Positions 39,981 through 47,587 of a stretch of 64,000 nt of DNA are shown here, in pieces. A program made the position numbers and the translations under genes. The stretch lies in the NCBI GenBank assembly GCA_964529975.1, contig CAZGXW010000007.1, positions 1 to 64,000 on the forward strand, written 5' to 3'. The DNA is from JADFMN01 sp964529975. GTDB taxonomy: Bacteria > Armatimonadota > Fimbriimonadia > Fimbriimonadales > Fimbriimonadaceae. The stretch's first letter is position 1. The number at the start of each line of letters is the position of its first letter. Under the pieces are notes generated by a model. That model was not told the DNA's origin. It did no database searches and saw only the letters and a list, made by a program, of their open reading frames with translations.

Positions 39981-40138
39981 GGGGGATTCGTTTGGGTTGG
40001 TTCGGGTTGGCTTGGTCGGTTTTTCAGGGTACCGGAGGCACTGCTAGAATGCGGACCGGAGGTCCGCGCCCCGATCAGGACGACCGTTCAACGCGGGTAG
40101 GCGCAATGTCACCTTCCCCGCAAACGCTCTTCAGGCAC

Positions 40139-40158
40139 GGTGCCGACCGATCGGCACC
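40139..40158. repeat. Hairpin GGTGCCGA-CCGA-TCGGCACC
   Basis: A perfect 8-pair inverted repeat followed by CTCCCC. It lies in a 260-base gap (39981-40240) in which I see no gene. The same hairpin type followed by CTCCCC occurs at 50837. Confidence 0.65.
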
Positions 40159-40240
40159 CTCCCCATGGGACGGGAACTGAGGTTGGCATTGAACTTGTTT
40201 TGGTAAGTGGCCGTAGGTCGGGACGTCCGATCTGCGCTGG

Positions 40241-40246
40241 TACCAT
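40241..40246 (+). promoter_or_regulatory. Putative -10 box (TACCAT)
   Basis: TACCAT with an 8-base gap to ATG 40255, favouring that start over the in-frame ATG at 40249. Confidence 0.35.
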
Positions 40247-40254
40247 CGATGCTT

Positions 40255-41046
40255 ATGCGCCTCGCCGTCCTGGGTTTGCTCGTTGCCTCTTGCCTCGCCG
40301 GGTTCGGCTGCAAGAAGGAAGGCAGCGACGCGGGCGATCCAAGCCGAAAGGTCCAGATCACTGTGCTGGAGGAAGGAACAGGGCCAGAAGTCGAGAAGGG
40401 CGACTTGGTGATGATCGAATACGTCGGGCGGCTGCCTGGTTCAGAGACTCCCTTCGACAGCAACGACGCTGTGGACGTCGATGGCGTTAAGACGAAGCCG
40501 CCGCTAACGACTGTGGCGGGCAGCAGGGCCATGATCGCAGGCTTCGATGACTCTCTGATCGGCATGAAGAAGGGCGAGGTTCGCAAACTCCTTGTTCCTT
40601 GGGAACTGGGCTACGGTGCGCAGGGCAACTCCCAAGCCGGGATCCCTGGCAAGGCAGACCTCGAGTTCGTCATCGAAGTCCTCGACTTCGTGAAGCCGGG
40701 CGAAGCCTCGATGTACGACATGAAGGACACCGTCGCAGGAACCGGTCGCGCCGTCAAGAAGGGGGACACGGTCACCGTCCACTACAAGGGCACGTATGCC
40801 AACGGCGGAGTGTTCGATAACTCGCGAAAGCGCGGAGACGCTGAAAAGGGCGGCACTCCGCTGACGTTCAAGGTCGGCGAGAGGCTCGTGATCTCCGGCG
40901 TCGACGACGGCATCCTAGGAATGAAGGTAGGCGGCACCCGAGTGCTGACGCTGCCTCCTAGCCTTGTGTACGGACAGGCCGGCGCGAACTCGATCCAAGG
41001 CAACCAGGTCGTGACCATCGAACTGGAACTGCTCTCGATCGAATAA
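40255..41046 (+). CDS. Lipoprotein with two FKBP-type peptidyl-prolyl isomerase domains
   Basis: A 263-residue lipid-anchored protein. The signal LAVLGLLVASCLAGFGC ends in a lipobox. FKBP domain 1 spans about 32-135 (GDLVMIEYVGRLPGSETPFD, then FDDSLIGMKKGEVRKLLVPW, GYGAQGNSQAGIPG) and domain 2 about 150-263 (GDTVTVHYKGTYANGGVFDN, VDDGILGMKVGGTRVLTLPP, VYGQAGANSI). Both keep the main pocket aromatics. It would help fold exported proteins. The start may also be ATG 40249. Confidence 0.9.
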   Translation: MRLAVLGLLVASCLAGFGCKKEGSDAGDPSRKVQITVLEEGTGPEVEKGDLVMIEYVGRLPGSETPFDSNDAVDVDGVKTKPPLTTVAGSRAMIAGFDDSLIGMKKGEVRKLLVPWELGYGAQGNSQAGIPGKADLEFVIEVLDFVKPGEASMYDMKDTVAGTGRAVKKGDTVTVHYKGTYANGGVFDNSRKRGDAEKGGTPLTFKVGERLVISGVDDGILGMKVGGTRVLTLPPSLVYGQAGANSIQGNQVVTIELELLSIE

Positions 41047-41051
41047 GCGGA

Positions 41052-41057
41052 TAAACT
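41052..41057 (+). promoter_or_regulatory. Putative -10 box (TAAACT)
   Basis: TAAACT with a 6-base gap to ATG 41064; no ribosome-binding site is visible. Confidence 0.45.
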
Positions 41058-41063
41058 CCGGTT

Positions 41064-41717
41064 ATGAGAGCCCGCGCAAGCGCACTTCTGCTCGTCTTTG
41101 CCGCTGCGACACTTGGCACAGCGATCGCCCAAGTCACCCAGTCCCCGAACGGCCACTTGTTCCGCATGAAGTGGACGAAGGGCGACGTGTTCTCCTACGC
41201 GGGTACGTCGAACACCCAAGTGGGACAGCAGAAGTTCCCCATGACGCTCGACTTCAGCATCAAAGTGGACAGCGTCGCTAACGGCGTAGCAAACGTCACC
41301 GTGACTTCGACCACGCCGATGACGCAAAAGCCGACCACCACGAAGATGAAGATGGACGGACGCGGCGAGGTTGGGAACAGTTCGGGCCTGACTAACGTTC
41401 CAAAACTCCCGGCAGGGCCGATCAAGGTCGGGGGATCGTGGACGGACGAAACGAAGGTGACACAGGGTGGGGTGAGCATGACGATCAAGACGACCTACAC
41501 GTTCCGCGGGATCAAGACGGTCGACAAAGTGCAGTGTGCCGAACTCGACGTCAAAGCGACTTCGACAGGCCAGATGTCCTCGACGACCACTGGCAAGACC
41601 TACATCCAGGTTTCGAACGGTCAGTTGTTCAAGAGCGATTCGACGTCGGTCGCGTCGATGACTGTGAACGGCCAGACTCAGAAGTTCAACTCGACAGTCT
41701 CCATCAAGCGCAAGTGA
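41064..41717 (+). CDS. Exported hypothetical protein
   Basis: A 217-residue protein with a signal peptide (ALLLVFAAATLGTAIAQ). The mature part is rich in Thr, Ser, Lys and Val with alternating beta-strand patterns (FPMTLDFSIKVDSVANGVAN, MTIKTTYTFRGIKTVDKVQC) and resembles secreted DUF6263-like proteins found in Planctomycetota and Bacteroidota. Only one cysteine remains in the mature chain. Its stop overlaps the GTG of the ArgC-like gene (GTGA). Function unknown. Confidence 0.7.
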   Translation: MRARASALLLVFAAATLGTAIAQVTQSPNGHLFRMKWTKGDVFSYAGTSNTQVGQQKFPMTLDFSIKVDSVANGVANVTVTSTTPMTQKPTTTKMKMDGRGEVGNSSGLTNVPKLPAGPIKVGGSWTDETKVTQGGVSMTIKTTYTFRGIKTVDKVQCAELDVKATSTGQMSSTTTGKTYIQVSNGQLFKSDSTSVASMTVNGQTQKFNSTVSIKRK

Positions 41718-42433
41718 CGATCGTCAAGTGTCCTGAAGGGCCGCTCGTACGCCTGCTGTCGTCTCATCCCGGCGTTCGGCTGTCCGATGAGCGTTGCGCG
41801 CCCGGGCGCGTCGAGATCGACCAGGACGGGTGGAAGCGTACGCTGCGCTTCGCGGACCCTTCGGTCGAAGTGGCCGGCCTCGTCGAACTGATGGACAACA
41901 ATCCGATGGTTTGCGGGGACGAAGTGAGCGTTCCTGGACCTGTCGGAACGCTCGCCCTCATCGCGTTCGGTCCGCTGATCCGAGCCGGGCTCTTGGTCGA
42001 GGCACCGGTCATGCAGGTCGCTGGGGCGCCTGTCGACGAAACTGTGGACGCGTTCTTAGCAAGGTTCGACTGGGCAGACGGATGCGCGGTCTCCTATGGC
42101 GAGGAAGACTTTGGTGGCGTTGTCGCCGCAAACTGCGTCGCAGTGGTCCGGACCCCCAGCGACTGGAGCGAGATCGATGACCTCTACCGAGAAAGTTACG
42201 CGCACAGTTTCTATGTGCGCGAAGAGTCAGAACGCGAGTGGGACACTTCGCTGGTGAAGGGCCGCGACTACGCTTGCTACCGATTGGGGTACTCGCCGGG
42301 CGACGAGACGTCATTGCTGACGGTCCAAGTCATGGCGGACAAGGATGGGAAGTGCGGCGCGGCCCAGGCTGTGCACGCCTTGAACGTCATGTGCGGGTTC
42401 GAGGAGTGCGAGGGTGTTGGGGGAGTGGAGTAA
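41714..42433 (+). CDS. ArgC-like protein lacking the catalytic cysteine
   Basis: A 239-residue protein. Its C-terminal third, LYRESYAHSFYV...DKDGKCGAAQAVHALNVMCG, follows the end of N-acetyl-gamma-glutamyl-phosphate reductase (YxxFYxxEPFV and KGAAGQAVQNMN), and GTLALIAFGPLIRAGLL resembles the helix after the ArgC active-site cysteine. But that Cys is replaced (PGPVGTLAL), the catalytic His region is not recognisable, and the N-terminal Rossmann domain is absent. I infer a diverged relative without reductase activity. The GTG start overlaps the preceding stop. This reading is by eye only. Confidence 0.6.
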   Translation: MTIVKCPEGPLVRLLSSHPGVRLSDERCAPGRVEIDQDGWKRTLRFADPSVEVAGLVELMDNNPMVCGDEVSVPGPVGTLALIAFGPLIRAGLLVEAPVMQVAGAPVDETVDAFLARFDWADGCAVSYGEEDFGGVVAANCVAVVRTPSDWSEIDDLYRESYAHSFYVREESEREWDTSLVKGRDYACYRLGYSPGDETSLLTVQVMADKDGKCGAAQAVHALNVMCGFEECEGVGGVE

Positions 42434-42448
42434 GGACAGGGGACGGGG

Positions 42449-42476
42449 TTCAGGGTTCAGGGTTTAGGGTTTAGGG
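42449..42476. repeat. Telomere-like heptamers (TTCAGGG)2(TTTAGGG)2
   Basis: Four perfect 7-base units at the convergent junction of the ArgC-like and FmdB-like genes, extending 6 bases into the latter. On the other strand they read CCCTGAA and CCCTAAA, in line with the CCCTNNN tracts at 36278 and 36661. Confidence 0.85.
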
Positions 42477-42815
42477 ATTGTCCAGGTCAATTGTTCTCTT
42501 CGGGCGTTTCTTCTCCTCCTCGACCGCTTTGAAGTCTTCTGGCGTGCTGACGATAGCGTCGACGCCAGGCCCAGCCACCTTTTCCCATTCGCCTTTCTTC
42601 GCTCGCTTCCAGGTTGTGAAGCCCCGCTTGGCGGCCTTCTCTGGGTCTGCTCCCTCGCGCATCTTGAAACTCGCGCGGCTGACGACGCGCACACAAGGCA
42701 GTCCGCACCCGGGGCAGAACTTGAGCGGCTCTTCTTCGACCCCCTGAAGCGCCTCAAACCGGCCCGGGCACATTTGGCACTCGCCATCGGCCAGTTCGTA
42801 TTCATAGATCGGCAT
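42471..42815 (-). CDS. FmdB-family zinc-ribbon protein
   Basis: A 114-residue protein starting MPIYEYELADGECQMCPGRF, the FmdB opening, with the zinc pairs CQMC near 13-16 and CPGC near 34-37. After the ribbon comes a charged Lys/Glu-rich tail (KKGEWEKVAGPG, EEEKKRPKR). FmdB proteins are regulators or adaptors of unclear role. The start has TAGAGT six bases upstream on the minus strand but no clear ribosome-binding site. The stop lies inside the telomere-like repeat. Confidence 0.85.
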   Translation of the reverse strand: MPIYEYELADGECQMCPGRFEALQGVEEEPLKFCPGCGLPCVRVVSRASFKMREGADPEKAAKRGFTTWKRAKKGEWEKVAGPGVDAIVSTPEDFKAVEEEKKRPKRTIDLDNP

Positions 42816-42980
42816 GAGGCGACTCTATTCTACGTCGGAGAAGTTCGGAGGCTCGGGGGTTCGGGGGTCCGGAGGCTGCTACCATAGCGACCTCAGACAC
42901 GACGTCTGGAGTCTTAGGTCGCATTGGATCAGGCGGTGCGTACCCCTATCCTGTGCGCGAGGTCCAGGTAGAAGCGTGAC

Positions 42981-43634
42981 GTGGGACGCTTTGAGGAGGT
43001 GAACGCGGAGATCGTAGCGTGCGCGTCTTGTCCCCGGTTGAGAGAATGGTGCGGGACGGTCGCAAGGGAGAAGCGAAAGGCGTTCCAAGCAGACACTTAT
43101 TGGGGCCTTCCGGTGCCCAACTTCGGAGACCCTGACGCTTTGGGGCTGATCGTCGGCCTTGCACCGGCCGCACACGGTGCAAACCGCACGGGGCGGATGT
43201 TCACGGGAGACCGTAGCGGCGAGTGGCTGTACCGTGCGCTGCACCGCGCAGGTCTCGCAAACCAGCCGCTCGCGACCGGCAAGGACGATGGCCTGCGTTT
43301 GCGGCGGGTGATGGTGACGGCGGTCGCGCACTGTGCGCCGCCCGACAACAAGCCGACAAAGATCGAGATCGGAGAGTGCCGCAGACACCTGACGGCTACG
43401 CTCGCCTTGCGCGAGTGGCGTGCGTACCTTTGTCTGGGAGGGATCGCGTGGGACGAATTGCACCGCACGCTCGGCGAGCGGCCGACCGCATTCAAGCACG
43501 GGGCGGAGTCACAGGTCGGCAAGGCGACGCTCATCGCGAGTTACCACCCCAGCCAGCAAAACACGTTCACCGGCAGACTGACCGAAACGATGCTTGACGA
43601 CGTCGTCGGACGGTTTGCTAGCCTGGTTTGTTGA
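42981..43634 (+). CDS. udgB: Uracil-DNA glycosylase, family 5 (UdgB)
   Basis: A 217-residue DNA repair enzyme that removes uracil and deaminated purines. The active-site motif GLAPAAHGANRTGRMFTGD (near residues 59-77) is characteristic of UdgB: Ala replaces the catalytic Asp of family 1 and His-Gly-Ala-Asn is retained. The second motif is SYHPSQQNTFTGRLT near 187-201. Cysteines at 14, 17, 24 and 117 fit the iron-sulfur cluster ligands of this family. The start is GTG 42981. Convergent with the next gene, overlapping by 17 bases. Confidence 0.93.
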   Translation: MGRFEEVNAEIVACASCPRLREWCGTVAREKRKAFQADTYWGLPVPNFGDPDALGLIVGLAPAAHGANRTGRMFTGDRSGEWLYRALHRAGLANQPLATGKDDGLRLRRVMVTAVAHCAPPDNKPTKIEIGECRRHLTATLALREWRAYLCLGGIAWDELHRTLGERPTAFKHGAESQVGKATLIASYHPSQQNTFTGRLTETMLDDVVGRFASLVC

Positions 43635-44793
43635 CCAAGAGTTCGCGGACGAGTTTCACGCGCCGCAACTGCCCACCCGTCGAGACTGAGAGTTCAACCT
43701 CGGTGCCAACCTCACCGGTCTGCATCTCTTCTACGTGCCGGAAGGTCGTCTTGGTCAGCGTCTCTTCGCCGATGGAAATGAGGAAGTCCCCGCGTTTGAT
43801 CCCTGCTTTGGCCGCGGGGCTGTTCGGGGTGACGTTGACGATGACCATGCGCTGGTCCCTCGGGCTATAGGTCGCCGAAATCCCGACTTCAGCGCTGTGG
43901 TCGTCGGTCGTCCGACCCGAGTGGTTCTCGAGCCAAATGCGTCTCCGCTTGAGGTCGATCGTGATGTTGAAGTGTTTGAGGAACCCAAACCCGACGGTGC
44001 CATCGTGCTGTGCGTCGGACGCGGGGAGGTCGATGATGTCCCACACGCTCTCCTTGACCGGCACTCCAAAAATGGTCATGTCGTTGAGCATGATGCTCCA
44101 CGAGTCGACGGGGCCGCTGGCGACCCAAGACTGGCTCATGAATTGGGGTTGCTTGCCGCTCGACCAGAGGCCAACGCGCTCGAGGACGTCTTTGTGCGTG
44201 GTCGCATAGAAGGCGTTCCCCGTGTCGAGGGCAAGGACGAGTTGCTTGCCGGTCGAGGCGCGCACGGCCAATTCGATGGAGTTGTGGCCGATCGGGAGCA
44301 TGCGCACGAGGAACGTCTTTTGGTTGTCCGGGGTCCTTTGGCTGATGTCGTAAGTGGGCGGGTGGACGATGAACTTCTTCTGCGCAAAGTTGATCTCGGT
44401 GACGTAAGGCGCAAAGACCTCGAGGCCCATGATGCCGTCGACGTGCTGGCCGTAAGACTCGGTGAAGTCCAGGGTCGGCATTTGCACGATCTGCATTTCA
44501 GCGTGCTCAGCGTTCAGCGCGCCGAGTCTGAGGTCGTTCACCTTGATGGTGTCTGCCTCGAAGACCCCGACGAAGTCCTTGAGTCCCATCTTGCCCGTTG
44601 GCTTGCCCAGGTCGATGTGCGGCCCGATGACATAGGCGCCCGAGAAGCCCGTGTCGAACATGCATGACACTTGCTTGCCATTGACCATCGAGTCGACGAT
44701 AATGGCCCTCTCGCCGATGCGGAAGGGGATCTCGGCGAGAGGCCCTGACTGCACGGGAGCGAGGAGGAGCGATGCGATTGCCTGGATGACCAT
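43618..44793 (-). CDS. Retropepsin-like aspartic protease with PDZ domain
   Basis: A 391-residue protein that begins with a signal-like hydrophobic stretch. The first retropepsin-like half has SCMFDTGFSGAYV with Asp47, and IMGLEVFAPYV; the second has LVLALDTGNAF near 200 and GFGFLKHFNITID. A PDZ domain closes the chain (PNSPAAKAGIKRGDFLISIG, about 300-385). Secreted members with this order are common in Bacteroidota and relatives; substrate unknown. Two Asp-Thr-Gly motifs suggest a monomeric pepsin-like site. Confidence 0.85.
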   Translation of the reverse strand: MVIQAIASLLLAPVQSGPLAEIPFRIGERAIIVDSMVNGKQVSCMFDTGFSGAYVIGPHIDLGKPTGKMGLKDFVGVFEADTIKVNDLRLGALNAEHAEMQIVQMPTLDFTESYGQHVDGIMGLEVFAPYVTEINFAQKKFIVHPPTYDISQRTPDNQKTFLVRMLPIGHNSIELAVRASTGKQLVLALDTGNAFYATTHKDVLERVGLWSSGKQPQFMSQSWVASGPVDSWSIMLNDMTIFGVPVKESVWDIIDLPASDAQHDGTVGFGFLKHFNITIDLKRRRIWLENHSGRTTDDHSAEVGISATYSPRDQRMVIVNVTPNSPAAKAGIKRGDFLISIGEETLTKTTFRHVEEMQTGEVGTEVELSVSTGGQLRRVKLVRELLVNKPG

Positions 44794-44895
44794 TTCTTGC
44801 CCTAGTTGGTTAGACGTCCGGCGGGGTTTTGAGCCGGGCCGGACTCCCCATCACTATATCTCAGGTGACGGCCTAGGTTCGCCTTGGATTCCTGT

Positions 44896-44901
44896 ATACT
44901 G
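44896..44901 (+). promoter_or_regulatory. Putative -10 box (TATACT), ABC transporter operon
   Basis: TATACT about 55 bases upstream of the GTG at 44957. A GGCCG-GTAT-CGGCC dyad (44914-44927) lies just downstream of it and could be an operator. Confidence 0.45.
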
Positions 44902-44956
44902 CGGCGACTTGAGGCCGGTATCGGCCGTATGAGAGACCGTACGAAGAGGTAGGAAC

Positions 44957-46228
44957 GTGACATCCCAGAAACGACTTTTTAGCCTTGTAGCGACTTCGGT
45001 CGCTGTCCTCTCCCTTGCCGCAATAATCGGCTGCAGTTCGAAGGGCCCCGAAGGGACGACGAACGGCGGCACCGACCCGGCCGCGAACCTCAAGGAGCCT
45101 GCCGTCAAGATCGGCTTGGTCGCAAGCCAGAACGGCGAGCTCATTCCTTGGGGCACGGACTGCATCAACGGCGCCCAATTGGCGATCGACGAGGCGAACG
45201 CCGCAGGCGGGATCGACGGCTATAAGATCCAACTCGTGATCGAAGACAGCGCGAGCAAGCCTGAGCAAGGCAAGACCGCCACGGAAAAGCTGGTCCAGGC
45301 CGGCGTCGTGGGCGTCCTTGGAGAGGTCTCGAGCGGCATCACCCAACCGATGAGCCAGGTCACGTCTGAGCAGAACCTGCCGCACATCGCGGTCGGTGCG
45401 ACTAAGACGACGATCACGGACATTGGGCCGAACGTGTTCCGCGTCTGCTACACAGACGATTTCCAAGGCCCGGTTATGGCGAAGTTCGCCTACGAAGCCC
45501 TTGGTTTGAAGAAGATGGCGATCATGACGGACGAGAAGCAGCCTTATTCTCAGTACCTGAGCCAGACCTTCAAGGACTATTTCGTCAAACTTGGCGGTGA
45601 GATCGTCGCTGAGGAATCGTATGAGTCCAAGCAAACGACGTTCACCGCACAATTGACCAGCATCAAGTCGAAGAGCCCTCAAGGGATCTTCTTGAGCGGT
45701 TACTTCACGGAGGTCGGACCGATCGTGCGACAGGCCGGTCAACTCGGCATCAAGGACGTGGAGTATCTCGGTGGCGACGGCTGGGACAGCACCGAGATCA
45801 TTTCGAGCGGTGGCGACGCCATTATCGGCGGCTACTTCTGCAACCACTACAACGAGAAAGAAGACCGACCGAAGGTCAAGACGTTCCTCGAGGCTTGGAA
45901 CAAGAAGTACGGCAAGGCTCCTGGAACGACGATGGGCGCGCTGGGCTACGACGCCGCAGCGCTGATGATCGATGCGATCAAGCGCGCTGGGAAGACGGAC
46001 AAGCAAGCCGTGATCGACGCCCTTGAGGAGACCACGGACTTCGACGGCGTTAGCGGAAAGATCACGTTGAAGGGCTCGGGCGGCAATCCGAAGAAGCAGG
46101 CCCTCGTCGTGGAGGTCGGCAAGGAAGGGTTCACTGCTGTCAAGGCATACCAGTTCGACGAGGTGTATCCGGCGGATCATCCGATCCACAAGCCCGTGAC
46201 CCGCGCCGCCAAGAAGCCAGCCCAGTAG
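44957..46228 (+). CDS. livJ: Branched-chain amino acid-type ABC transporter, substrate-binding lipoprotein
   Basis: A 423-residue lipoprotein (signal LVATSVAVLSLAAIIGC). The mature protein is a type I periplasmic-binding fold of the LivJ/HAAT class: KIGLVASQNGELIPWGTDCI, GAQLAIDEANAAGGIDGYKI, VGVLGEVSSGITQPMSQVTS and GYDAAALMIDAIKRAGKTD. It captures an amino acid or related ligand; Leu/Ile/Val is the family norm but cannot be confirmed. GTG start with GAGGTAGGA upstream. First gene of a four-gene operon. Confidence 0.92.
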   Translation: MTSQKRLFSLVATSVAVLSLAAIIGCSSKGPEGTTNGGTDPAANLKEPAVKIGLVASQNGELIPWGTDCINGAQLAIDEANAAGGIDGYKIQLVIEDSASKPEQGKTATEKLVQAGVVGVLGEVSSGITQPMSQVTSEQNLPHIAVGATKTTITDIGPNVFRVCYTDDFQGPVMAKFAYEALGLKKMAIMTDEKQPYSQYLSQTFKDYFVKLGGEIVAEESYESKQTTFTAQLTSIKSKSPQGIFLSGYFTEVGPIVRQAGQLGIKDVEYLGGDGWDSTEIISSGGDAIIGGYFCNHYNEKEDRPKVKTFLEAWNKKYGKAPGTTMGALGYDAAALMIDAIKRAGKTDKQAVIDALEETTDFDGVSGKITLKGSGGNPKKQALVVEVGKEGFTAVKAYQFDEVYPADHPIHKPVTRAAKKPAQ

Positions 46229-46231
46229 CAC

Positions 46232-47587
46232 ATGCTCGACGCAACAACACTTCTGGCAGGGTTTGACCTTAAAACCCTGCCAGACCAGATCGTTCTCGGC
46301 ATCCTGACCGGTTCCATCTATGCCCTCATTGCACTGGGCTATACGATGGTTTACGGCATTCTCAAGTTGATCAACTTCGCCCATGGCGAAGTGTTCATGT
46401 TGGGCGCGTACATCGGCCTTTTCGTGAGTTGGATGGCCGTTGGGAACGCGGCAGCAAACCTACCGACTGCGCTCATCTCTCCTGAGACTCTCACGACGGT
46501 CTCCCTTGCCGCGCTCGTCGTGGGAATCGTATCGGCCGTGGCATTGTTCGCTACTGCGAAAAGGCGCCAGCGCGACACGGGCCAGATGTTCATCGGTGTG
46601 GGCATGATGGCGATTGGCGTGCTTGGCATCGTGCTCGCCAAGTTCCAGCCACAGGCGATCTCGCTTGTCGTGATGATGCTCGCGAGCATGGTTGGTTGTG
46701 CGCTTGTCGGTGTTCTGATAGAGTTCCTTGCGTACCGGCCGATGCGAAGCCAACCCCGCATCTCTGCGCTGATCACTGCGATCGGAGTCTCGCTGTTCAT
46801 CCAGTTTGCCGGACAGATCTTCCTCCCGAACGCACCGCCCCCGAGCATTCCTGAGAGCGTGAATCCGTACAAGGGCTCGATGCACTTTTACATTAAGGCT
46901 CCGGAGGGCGATCTTGGTGAGCGGTTCGATGCGGCGAGGACGGACGCGGACGCAAAACGACTGGCGTTCGACGAGGCGCGCGCAAAGCTGGGACTAGGCA
47001 AGTTCGACACGTTGCCACCTGAAGTCGCAGCGCTGCGGGACAGTTACCAGGCGTCCGAGATCGTCGCGTCTGACCTTAAGAGGGACGTCGAAGCGACGTC
47101 GGTCTCGGTCAGCATCCCCACTGGCCAGTTCATCATGTTCGTCATGTCGATCGTGCTGATGATCGGCCTTCGACACCTCGTGCTGAAGACAGCGACCGGG
47201 CGCGCGATGCGTGCGGTCTCTCACGATTTTGATGCCGCCTCCTTAATGGGGATCAACGTGAACAAGGTCGTGGCGGTGACGTTTGTGATCGGTTCGTCGC
47301 TTGCAGGCGCAGGTGCGATGATGAACGCGACCTTCCTGGGGACGACATTGACGTCGTTCTACGGGCTTGTCCCGGGCGTTAAGGCGTTCGTCGCAGCGGT
47401 GCTTGGCGGGATCGGGAACATCCCTGGCGCCGTGTTAGGCGGCTTGATCATGGGCGTGGCGGAGGGCCTCGTCGTATGGGCTGGCTACTCGAGCATGAAG
47501 GACGCTATCGCCTTCGTGATCCTGATCGTGATCCTTCTCTTTCGTCCTGGCGGACTGCTCGGATCGACGGCGGTGGAGAAGGTATGA
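46232..47587 (+). CDS. livH: Branched-chain amino acid-type ABC permease LivH, enlarged
   Basis: A 451-residue permease, against about 300 in E. coli. The family core is clear: GILTGSIYALIALGYTMVYG, INFAHGEVFMLGAY, RISALITAIGVSLFIQFAGQ, MRAVSHDFDAASLMGINVNK and GGIGNIPGAVLGGLIMGVAE. Two insertions stand out: about residues 69-140 adds membrane helices and a charged loop, and about 210-287 is a hydrophilic Asp/Ala/Lys-rich segment. ATG 46232 starts 3 bases after livJ; the stop overlaps livM (ATGA). Confidence 0.9.
   Translation: MLDATTLLAGFDLKTLPDQIVLGILTGSIYALIALGYTMVYGILKLINFAHGEVFMLGAYIGLFVSWMAVGNAAANLPTALISPETLTTVSLAALVVGIVSAVALFATAKRRQRDTGQMFIGVGMMAIGVLGIVLAKFQPQAISLVVMMLASMVGCALVGVLIEFLAYRPMRSQPRISALITAIGVSLFIQFAGQIFLPNAPPPSIPESVNPYKGSMHFYIKAPEGDLGERFDAARTDADAKRLAFDEARAKLGLGKFDTLPPEVAALRDSYQASEIVASDLKRDVEATSVSVSIPTGQFIMFVMSIVLMIGLRHLVLKTATGRAMRAVSHDFDAASLMGINVNKVVAVTFVIGSSLAGAGAMMNATFLGTTLTSFYGLVPGVKAFVAAVLGGIGNIPGAVLGGLIMGVAEGLVVWAGYSSMKDAIAFVILIVILLFRPGGLLGSTAVEKV

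Noticed and set aside
42449..42476. True telomere or linear-replicon end
   Set aside because: Only four units, internal, and between two ordinary genes.
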